Assembly (NCBI GenBank): GCA_902787575.1 | Contig: CADAGX010000008.1 | Coordinates: forward strand, 25,189-89,188 | Source: an uncultured Bacteroidales bacterium | Lineage (GTDB): Bacteria > Bacteroidota > Bacteroidia > Bacteroidales > Bacteroidaceae | Direction of reading: 5' to 3' | Length of the DNA: 64,000 nucleotides | Made by a program: the position numbers and the translations under genes | Shown: positions 1 to 6,170 of the stretch, one piece after another | Numbering within the stretch: position 1 is the stretch's first letter | How the letters are laid out: every line of letters starts with the position of its first letter | Notes under the pieces: generated by a model | Databases searched by the model: none | The model's input: only the letters and a program-made list of their open reading frames with translations | Told to the model about the DNA's origin: nothing

Positions 1-705
1 CATGTCGGCGCGTTCCTCGGGTGCGAAGAGATGCTGATGTGCGAAGAATCGTCCGCTGCGTCCGTAGCCGCACTGTATCTCGTCGCAGATGAGCACCGTC
101 CCTGTCTCGGTGCAGAGCTGCCGCAGGCCGCGGTAGAAGTCGGCCGACACGAGTCGGATGCCGCCCACGCCCTGAATGCACTCGATGATGCAGGCCGCCA
201 CGTCGCCCTTCAGCAGTTCGGTGCGCCACGCCTCGAGGTCGTTCAGCGGCAGGAAGGTGACGTGTCCGCAGTCGTTCACCGGCGCCACTATCTTCTTGTT
301 GTCAGTAGCCTCCACTGCCAGACTTGTGCGTCCGTGGAAGGCCTTCTGCAGGCTGAGTATGCGGCTGCGTCCGGTGTGGAAGCTGGCCAGCTTCAGTGCG
401 TTCTCGTTGGCTTCCGCTCCGCTGTTGATGAGGAAGAGGCGATAGTCGGGATATCCGCAGGCCTCGCCCAGCCGCTGTGCCAACTGCTGCTGGAGGCGAT
501 TGATGACCGAGTTGCTGTAGAATCCCAGCTGCTGCATCTGTGCCGACAGCGCCTCGATGTAGTGCGGGTGGCAGTGTCCGATGCTGATGACGGCGTGCCC
601 GCCGTAGAGGTCGAGGTACTCCTGCCCGCGGTCGTCCCACACCTTGCAGCCCCTGCCGCGCACGATGTTCACGGGCAGAAGCGGATAGACATCATATAGT
701 TCCAT
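1..705 (-). CDS. argD: Acetylornithine aminotransferase (ArgD), 3' end outside the window
   Basis: PLP-dependent class III aminotransferase of the arginine pathway; it converts N-acetylglutamate semialdehyde to N-acetylornithine (in Bacteroidetes possibly the succinylated form). The 235 visible codons start at an ATG 15 nt after the argC stop. Visible family features are the N-terminal YDVYPLLPV block, the cofactor phosphate-binding segment NSGAEANENALK near residues 94-105, and DEIQCGYGRSG near residue 205. The catalytic lysine lies beyond the window edge. The gene is last in the visible part of the leftward arg cluster. Confidence 0.93.
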   Translation of the reverse strand, partial: MELYDVYPLLPVNIVRGRGCKVWDDRGQEYLDLYGGHAVISIGHCHPHYIEALSAQMQQLGFYSNSVINRLQQQLAQRLGEACGYPDYRLFLINSGAEANENALKLASFHTGRSRILSLQKAFHGRTSLAVEATDNKKIVAPVNDCGHVTFLPLNDLEAWRTELLKGDVAACIIECIQGVGGIRLVSADFYRGLRQLCTETGTVLICDEIQCGYGRSGRFFAHQHLFAPEERADM

Positions 706-720
706 ACGTTTCGTTTTCTT

Positions 721-2286
721 TTAAAATGCACTGGCCTTGAGCCGGAGTCCTTCGCGCTCGTCCAGCCCGCACATCAGGTTCATATTCTGCACAGCCTGCC
801 CCACAGCGCCCTTGAGCAGGTTGTCGATGCAGCACGTCACGAGCAGCTGGTCGCCGTGCCGCTCGGTGCTGACCAGTGCCTTGTTGGTGTTCACCACCTG
901 TTTCAGGTCGGGAGCCGCTGCCACATAGTGTGTGAAGGCGGCGTCGGCGTAGAAGTCGGCATATACGCGCGCTGCGTCCTCTGCCGAGACGTTGTCGGGG
1001 CAGGTGGCATAGGCCGTCACGAAGATGCCTCGCGTGAAGCAGCCTCGCTGCGGGACGAAGAGCACGCGGCCGTCGTATCCGGGCGAGAGTTCCTGCACCG
1101 TCTGGTTGATTTCGAGCAGGTGTTGATGCTCGAAAGCCTTATACACCGATATGTTGTCTTGCCGCCAGCTGTAGTGAGTGGTGGCCGTGGGTTTCTGTCC
1201 GGCTCCGGTGCTGCCCGTGATGCCGTTCACGTGAATGTCTCCGCCGAAGAGTCCGGCCTTCAGTGCCGGCAGCAGTGCCAGCTGTATGCAGGTGGCAAAG
1301 CAACCGGGGTTGGCCAGTCGCGTAGCGTGGCGTATCTCGTTGCGGTGCAGTTCGGGCAGGCCGTACACCCACTCGTCTGTCGAGCCGTCGGGTCGCCTCA
1401 CGCGGAAGTCCTGTGCCAGGTCTATCACCTTCACTCGCTGCGGGATGCTGTGCTCGCGCAGGAACTCCTCGCTCTTGCCGTGTCCGAAGCAGAAGAACAC
1501 CACATCCACCTCGTCGAAGGGCATCTGGTCGGTGAATCGCAGTTCCGTCTCGCCCACCAGTCCGCCGTGCACGTCGCAGACGCGGTTGCCCGCATTGCTG
1601 CCGCTGTTGGCAAACACTATCTCGGCCTGCGGATGATTCGTCAGCAGGCGAATGAGCTCGCCGCCCGTGTAGCCGGCGGCGCCAAGAATTCCAACCCTAA
1701 GAAGCCCCCTCCCCGGGCCCTCCCCGAGGGGAGGGAGTTGAAGCCCCAAAGCCCCCTCCTGGCCTCCACGAGGGGAGGGAGTTGAAGCCCCCTCCTGGCC
1801 TCCCCGAGGGGAGGAAGAATTAGCCCCGAGCCCTTGCTGAGGGGAGGGAGAATTAGAACCCTCCACGAACCCTCCCCGAGGGGAGGGAGTTGTTTGTTTA
1901 TCTGTCATTGTCTTTATATTTAATTCCTTTTGTATGCGATTCAGCACTTCGTCCAGTGCGCCAAAGACTTCTTTGTTGGTGAACCTCATCACGCGGAAGC
2001 CCATTCGCTGCAAGACGATGCTACGCATTTCGTCGTGCTCCACTTGTTCGGCTTCGCTGTGGTAACTGCCATCCACCTCTATGACGAGCGACTGCTCTAA
2101 GCAAACAAAGTCGGCTATGTAATCGCCTATGATGTGCTGCCGCTTAAACCTCAGTCCCCAGTCGTTCTGCCGCAGATGGTTCCACAAGAGCGACTCTGCC
2201 TCGGTGGGATGCTGCCTGTTCTCTCTGGCAAACGCCTTTAGCAGCCCATACCTGTCAGTCGAAGCCGTCCTGTAAGCGTAACTCAT
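721..2286 (-). CDS. argC: In-frame DUF559 endonuclease-like domain + repeat linker + N-acetyl-gamma-glutamyl-phosphate reductase (ArgC)
   Basis: One uninterrupted reading frame of 521 codons has three parts. Residues 1-123 form a DUF559 (Vsr-like, PD-(D/E)xK) domain with the core ADFVCLEQSLVIEVDG. Residues about 127-196 are a low-complexity linker translated from GC-rich palindromic repeats (several SPRGG units). From about residue 197 it is ArgC, with the NAD(P) motif GILGAAGYTGGEL and catalytic Cys in NPGCFATC; this part is about 325 aa, normal for ArgC. ArgC reduces N-acetylglutamyl phosphate in arginine synthesis. An internal in-frame ATG at 1908 could give ArgC with only a repeat-encoded leader. 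I see no ATG immediately before the ArgC core, so its native start seems to have been displaced by the insertion. Whether the cell makes a fusion, separate proteins or both cannot be read from sequence. The frame stays open upstream to 2685, but that part is argG read in another frame. Confidence 0.85.
   Translation of the reverse strand: MSYAYRTASTDRYGLLKAFARENRQHPTEAESLLWNHLRQNDWGLRFKRQHIIGDYIADFVCLEQSLVIEVDGSYHSEAEQVEHDEMRSIVLQRMGFRVMRFTNKEVFGALDEVLNRIQKELNIKTMTDKQTTPSPRGGFVEGSNSPSPQQGLGANSSSPRGGQEGASTPSPRGGQEGALGLQLPPLGEGPGRGLLRVGILGAAGYTGGELIRLLTNHPQAEIVFANSGSNAGNRVCDVHGGLVGETELRFTDQMPFDEVDVVFFCFGHGKSEEFLREHSIPQRVKVIDLAQDFRVRRPDGSTDEWVYGLPELHRNEIRHATRLANPGCFATCIQLALLPALKAGLFGGDIHVNGITGSTGAGQKPTATTHYSWRQDNISVYKAFEHQHLLEINQTVQELSPGYDGRVLFVPQRGCFTRGIFVTAYATCPDNVSAEDAARVYADFYADAAFTHYVAAAPDLKQVVNTNKALVSTERHGDQLLVTCCIDNLLKGAVGQAVQNMNLMCGLDEREGLRLKASAF
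1699..1890. repeat. GC-rich palindromic repeat cluster between DUF559 and ArgC
   Basis: At least four near-copies of a unit built around CCTCCCCGAGGGGAGGGAG, separated by GAAGCCCC or AGAATTAG-type spacers. The units are imperfect inverted repeats and are translated in frame as an SPRGG-rich linker. Matching units flank the other side of the DUF559 gene and recur elsewhere in the window. Confidence 0.85.
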
Positions 2287-2307
2287 CCCAGCTCTATTCT
2301 TCGTTTC

Positions 2308-2357
2308 ACCCCTCCCCTCTCTTCCCCCTCCCCTCGGGGAGGGACGGGAAGGGGGCT
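2308..2357. repeat. GC-rich palindromic repeat, upstream flank of the DUF559 cassette
   Basis: Contains CCCCTCCCCTCGGGGAGGG followed by ACGGGAAGGGGGC and ends next to the argG stop codon. With the cluster at 1699-1890 it brackets the DUF559 coding segment, as if repeats and gene had entered the operon together. Confidence 0.75.
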
Positions 2358-3569
2358 TTACTTCCTTTCCTCCGGATGTGCCAGATAGTACGCGCGCAGG
2401 GGCGTACTGGTGACCTTGATAAATCCTTTGGCGTCCTCGCTGCTCCAAGCCTTGGCCGTCTCGCCGTACTCGCCCAGCTTGTTCTTCACGAGGTCGTCGG
2501 GTGTGTCGCAACCCACCGTCTGGAACGAGTATGGGCGCAGCTCCAGTGTCACCGTGCCGTTGACGTGCCGCTGGCTGCTCTCGAGCATGGCTTCCATGTC
2601 GGGCATTACGGGCTCCAGATACTGGCTCTCGTGCAGGAACATGCCATACCAGTTGGCAATCTGGTCTTTCCAGTACTGCTGCCACTTGCTCAGCACGTAT
2701 TTCTCCAAGAAGCGGTGAGCGCCGATGATGAGCATGGGAGCAGCGGCCTCGAAGCCCACTCGCCCTTTGATGCCGATGATGGTGTCGCCCACATGGCAGT
2801 CGCGACCGATGGCATACGATGCACCGATGCGCTCCACCTCCTGAATGGCAGCTATCGGGTCGGTATATTCCACGCCGTTCACGCTGCAGATTTCACCTTT
2901 GCGGAAGCCGATGCTCAGCGTCTCGGAGCCCTGCTTCGTGGGATGCTTCAGGTAGGCACTCTCGGGCAGACCTTGGCGGCTGTCCAGAATCTCGCCGCCG
3001 CAGATGCTTGTGCCCCAGATGCCCACATTGTACGAGTACTTCAGGCGGGCAAAGTCGGCGTTGAAGCCGTGCTGGTTCAGGTAATCCACCTCCTCCTGCC
3101 GGCTCAGGTTGCGGTCGCGCGTCAGCGTGATAATCTCCACTCCGGGCGCCTTCACCAGAAACGTCATGTCGAAGCGTATCTGGTCGTTGCCTGCTCCGGT
3201 GCTGCCGTGAGCGATGGCGTCTGCCCCAATCTCGTTGGCATAGCGCGCAATGGCCAGCGCCTGGAAGATGCGTTCCGAGCTGACACTGATGGGATAGCAG
3301 TTGTTTCTGAGCACATTGCCGTAAATCATATAGCGCAGGCTCTTCTCGTAGTATTCGTGCGTCACGTCCAGCGTCACGTACTTCACAGCGCCCAGCCGGT
3401 AGGCGTTCTCCTCGTTCTGTCGCAACTGTTCGGCGCTGAATCCGCCCGTATTGGCGCATGCGGCATACACCTCGTATCCCATTTCGCGCGTCAGGTACAT
3501 CACATTGTAGCTCGTATCCAAGCCACCACTGAAGGCCACTACCACCTTCTTACGTTTTCCGTTTTCCAT
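2358..3569 (-). CDS. argG: Argininosuccinate synthase
   Basis: Ligates citrulline and aspartate using ATP to make argininosuccinate, the penultimate step of arginine synthesis. It is 403 aa, close to the family's usual 400. The ATP-binding N-type motif FSGGLDTS lies near residues 12-19, and STGAGNDQIRF follows in the synthetase domain. The ATG at 3569 is preferred to the GTG one codon upstream. The gene lies between the GNAT gene, 203 nt upstream across ACTATG repeats, and the DUF559/argC frame, which begins just past its stop beyond a GC-rich repeat. Confidence 0.95.
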   Translation of the reverse strand: MENGKRKKVVVAFSGGLDTSYNVMYLTREMGYEVYAACANTGGFSAEQLRQNEENAYRLGAVKYVTLDVTHEYYEKSLRYMIYGNVLRNNCYPISVSSERIFQALAIARYANEIGADAIAHGSTGAGNDQIRFDMTFLVKAPGVEIITLTRDRNLSRQEEVDYLNQHGFNADFARLKYSYNVGIWGTSICGGEILDSRQGLPESAYLKHPTKQGSETLSIGFRKGEICSVNGVEYTDPIAAIQEVERIGASYAIGRDCHVGDTIIGIKGRVGFEAAAPMLIIGAHRFLEKYVLSKWQQYWKDQIANWYGMFLHESQYLEPVMPDMEAMLESSQRHVNGTVTLELRPYSFQTVGCDTPDDLVKNKLGEYGETAKAWSSEDAKGFIKVTSTPLRAYYLAHPEERK

Positions 3570-3772
3570 CACAATATATATTTATTCGTTATTTCTCTTT
3601 TAGCGGTTAGCGGTCCTCTCACCTATAACCTATGAACTATGAACTATGAACTTTGGCATTTAGCCTTTAGCTTTTGGCCAATAGCCAACAGCGAACTATG
3701 AACTATGCACTATGAACTATGGACTATGCACTATGGACTATGCACTATGAACTATGGACTATGAACTATGAA
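3570..3772. repeat. ACTATG microsatellite in the argG-GNAT spacer
   Basis: The spacer holds more than a dozen 7-mer units of the type (A/G/C)ACTATG (AACTATG, GACTATG, CACTATG) in irregular order, with a stretch of TTTAGCC/TTTAGCTTTTGGCC repeats. The same units recur near 10.93, 61.8 and 63.3 kb. No gene is seen here. Next to argG the bases AATATATATTTATTCG resemble half of an arginine operator. Confidence 0.8.
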
Positions 3773-4372
3773 CTATGCACTATCTATCTCCCTAATCCTC
3801 TCTATCACCTCGTCGGGGATTTTGGCCGGCAGGTGTTCCTCGGGGTCGTAGAGCATGGCCGTGCAGATGCAGTACTTGCGTCCTGTGCGGTGCAGCACGT
3901 CCACGTTCACGCAGCCCTCGCATCCGCGCCAGAAAGCCTCGTCCTCCGTCAGGTCGGCAAACGTCACCGGCTTGTAGCCCAGTTGCGTGTTCATAAACAT
4001 CACAGCCGCTCCGCTCGTCAGCGAGAAGATTTTGGCGTGCGGCCAGCGAGTGCGCGCCAGCGAGAACGTCATGTCCTTGATGCGCTTTGCCAGTCCGCAG
4101 CCCCGATAGTCGGGATGCACTATCAGGCCCGACGTCGTCACGTATCGTTTCTGCTCCCACGTCTCTATGTAGCTGAAGCCCGCAAACCGCTCGCCGTCGA
4201 GGGCAATCACCGCCTTCGCCTCGCGAATCTTGGCCGCCAGATACTCGTGCGTCCGCTTGGCAATGCCCGTGCCGCGCACCTTTGCTGCATCCTCTATTGT
4301 TTTCAGTATCGTGTCCACGTACTTCTCGTGGCAGAGGTCGGCCACCATTACGTCTATGTTCTTTCCTTCCAT
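3773..4372 (-). CDS. GNAT-family N-acetyltransferase in the arginine cluster
   Basis: 199-aa GNAT protein. The acetyl-CoA pyrophosphate-binding loop is visible as VHPDYRGCGLAKRI near residues 85-98, preceded by the strand SGLI. The last third carries several cysteines (WRGCEGCVNV, GRKYCIC). It starts 18 nt after the argR stop and is followed by argG, so it is probably co-transcribed with the arginine genes. An acetyltransferase in this position could supply N-acetylglutamate or modify another pathway intermediate, but the acceptor is not evident from sequence. Confidence 0.85.
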   Translation of the reverse strand: MEGKNIDVMVADLCHEKYVDTILKTIEDAAKVRGTGIAKRTHEYLAAKIREAKAVIALDGERFAGFSYIETWEQKRYVTTSGLIVHPDYRGCGLAKRIKDMTFSLARTRWPHAKIFSLTSGAAVMFMNTQLGYKPVTFADLTEDEAFWRGCEGCVNVDVLHRTGRKYCICTAMLYDPEEHLPAKIPDEVIERIREIDSA

Positions 4373-4390
4373 ATCGTGTGTGTGTAAAGT

Positions 4391-4873
4391 CTATTTGATT
4401 TTTCCCCGCAACGGAGCCACTATTTCCTCTATGGCGCGTATGGCCTCGGCGCGCTCCACGTCCTCGCCGAGCGCCACGAAGATGGTGTCGTCGCCGGCCA
4501 CCGTACCGATGAACGGTGTGCGCTTGGCACAGTCGATGTCGTAGGCCACCATGCTGGCATGTCCGGGCGGCGTGTGCACCACCATCAGCTGCCCCGAGAA
4601 GCGCACGCCCCACTTCCCCAGGTCCATCTCCTCGCGTGTGGGCACGTGCACAAACTGCCCCTCGTGTGGCAGCGCATAGACCGGGTGTCCATTACGCGCG
4701 CGTACCTTACTTATACGTAGCTGCTTCAGGTCGCGGCTCAGCGTGGTCTGTGTGCAGGGGTATCCCGCCTTGTCCATTTCCACCAGCAGCTCCTCTTGAC
4801 TTTCGATGGCCTGACTGCTCACAATCATGCGAATCACCTGCAGGCGTGTCTTTTTGTCTTGCCTCGTTTGCAT
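4391..4873 (-). CDS. argR: Arginine repressor
   Basis: 160-aa ArgR/AhrC. The N-terminal winged helix (TTLSRDLKQLRISKVRA, residues 43-59) binds operator DNA. The C-terminal half contains GTVAGDDTIFVALGED, the arginine-binding oligomerisation segment. First gene of the leftward cluster. Two sequences resembling ARG boxes lie at and upstream of its start, which suggests autoregulation and control of the genes behind it. Confidence 0.95.
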   Translation of the reverse strand: MQTRQDKKTRLQVIRMIVSSQAIESQEELLVEMDKAGYPCTQTTLSRDLKQLRISKVRARNGHPVYALPHEGQFVHVPTREEMDLGKWGVRFSGQLMVVHTPPGHASMVAYDIDCAKRTPFIGTVAGDDTIFVALGEDVERAEAIRAIEEIVAPLRGKIK

Positions 4874-4882
4874 ATTTATTCC
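4869..4882. promoter_or_regulatory. Candidate ARG box overlapping the argR start
   Basis: TGCATATTTATTCC resembles the ArgR consensus TGAATwwwwATTCA with two deviations and overlaps the argR start codon. The assignment rests on similarity and position only. Confidence 0.45.
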
Positions 4883-4892
4883 TTTAGCGCTG

Positions 4893-4900
4893 CAAAGTTA
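4893..4900 (-). promoter_or_regulatory. Promoter -7 box of argR
   Basis: Read on the minus strand it is TAACTTTG, matching the Bacteroidetes -7 consensus TAnnTTTG, 20 nt upstream of the argR ATG. No clear TTTG -33 box at the ideal distance was seen. Confidence 0.55.
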
Positions 4901-4931
4901 ACAAATTTCCGCATAGCGGCCGCATAAAGGA

Positions 4932-4945
4932 TGCAGAAATATTCA
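4932..4945. promoter_or_regulatory. Second candidate ARG box upstream of argR
   Basis: TGCAGAAATATTCA matches 12 of 14 ARG-box positions and lies just upstream of the argR -7 box, a place where a hexameric repressor could bridge it to the site at the start codon. Confidence 0.45.
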
Positions 4946-5053
4946 CTCCGCCCCGCATTTTCTGCATACCATCCCACAAATTGGGAAAATATGCAACAAG
5001 AAAGCGACCCGTAGCCATGTAAATGCAAAGTGCTAATCTCGCTTCATGGGTAG

Positions 5054-5074
5054 GGTCTTTGCTTGTCAAAGACC
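5054..5074. repeat. Hairpin repeat with loop CTTGT, copy 1
   Basis: Perfect 8-bp stem GGTCTTTG / CAAAGACC around the loop CTTGT, preceded by GGGTA. Two relatives occur near 60.5 kb; one has stem GGAATTTG / CAAATTCC, so the stem has changed on both sides while the loop is kept. Confidence 0.7.
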
Positions 5075-5126
5075 GCGCGACATGGGGCGGCACATGACAA
5101 TCGCAAAGTAATCCGACGAATTCGGG

Positions 5127-6170
5127 TTAGCATAAGTTTACGAAACTTTCCAATCTTTGCTTGATTCCTTCAAAATCCGTATTCAAGTCCAAGGTACGAA
5201 TAAATAGAGAATATCCATCTCTATGATTTATTGTAGCATCATCAAAGTCATCATTCTTTGTCTTTGCATATAAAAGCATGCCATCCACATTATGATGATG
5301 TTCTCTATCATATTCATCAACGTAGGTACGAATCTGATAAAGGTTATTATTACGAATAGTTTCCTTGCCGTATTGCTGCTGCAATATCTTGGAGTAGTAT
5401 TTCGTATCAATTATGAGAATCCTTTCACCCACTGTCAGCAAGATATCCGTTTGCATAATAGGTAGAACAGAAGTGTCTGTTGACTCTTCTATTATATTCC
5501 AACCTATCTGGGCAGCACAAGGATTAAACTCCGGATGGTGCTTCTTATAATACGACAAGACAAACTTCTCAAACAATCTGCACAAATGATCATCCGAGAA
5601 TGACTGCATCTTGAAGTTTCCATTTTCTGTTGTCAGCAGCCACTCCCTCACAATAAAGTAACAGATATATAGCAACATCCTGTAGTTCTTGTTATTGCGG
5701 TCGAATCTGAGGCGATCCCAATGAATTGTACGAATATCTATGACACTCACATCTTGGAAGAATAACATCAGCTTCTTCAGTTTCACTTTTGTTTCTTTCT
5801 TTACCTCAGAATGCTTCAGTAAAATGTGAGTTGTAGCCACAAGAATCTGATTGTAGATATTATCTTCTGTCAGCACGTCAAAATCACAACTTATCTGTTG
5901 ATTATTTCGCATCCTGTTTCTTATGGTTTCACTCATATTTATCTTGCCTCTTACCGTCAGCAATGACTCGTTATGCGAAACATATCCCCGATAAAGTCCT
6001 TGTTTCAACTGGTAAGATATGCCTCGACCTAATATCTCAGCAAAGAGGTCATAGATATCATCAAACGCCTCGCCTTCTATTTCTGCATAGTTATTCTGCC
6101 TAAGTTCCTGAAACGCATAGGCAAGCATATAATAGATATTACGTATCAGTATGCCTCTATCTTCTGTCAT
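5127..6170 (-). CDS. mcrC: McrC-like nuclease subunit of a McrBC-type restriction system
   Basis: 347-aa McrC-family protein, the nuclease partner of the McrB motor in modification-dependent (type IV) restriction. A PD-(D/E)xK-type core is visible near residues 237-255 as MQTDILL ... RILIIDTKYYSK. The N-terminal half (RNIYYMLAYAFQELRQNNY, GRGISYQLKQGLYRGYV) is typical of the family. Its ATG overlaps the mcrB stop by 4 nt, so the two are translationally coupled. Codon use is AT-rich, in sharp contrast to the arg genes on one side and to the rest of the window, which indicates horizontal acquisition. Confidence 0.92.
   Translation of the reverse strand: MTEDRGILIRNIYYMLAYAFQELRQNNYAEIEGEAFDDIYDLFAEILGRGISYQLKQGLYRGYVSHNESLLTVRGKINMSETIRNRMRNNQQISCDFDVLTEDNIYNQILVATTHILLKHSEVKKETKVKLKKLMLFFQDVSVIDIRTIHWDRLRFDRNNKNYRMLLYICYFIVREWLLTTENGNFKMQSFSDDHLCRLFEKFVLSYYKKHHPEFNPCAAQIGWNIIEESTDTSVLPIMQTDILLTVGERILIIDTKYYSKILQQQYGKETIRNNNLYQIRTYVDEYDREHHHNVDGMLLYAKTKNDDFDDATINHRDGYSLFIRTLDLNTDFEGIKQRLESFVNLC

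Noticed and set aside
31-699. 222-aa plus-strand frame at the window start
   Set aside because: Antisense to argD, whose PLP-enzyme motifs are clear on the minus strand.
2287-2685. N-terminal extension of the DUF559-argC frame
   Set aside because: This stretch is argG read in another frame plus a flanking repeat; the DUF559 domain starts at 2286.
4884-5093. 69-aa minus-strand frame upstream of argR
   Set aside because: It contains the argR promoter and ARG-box-like sites; the composition is not that of a coding sequence.
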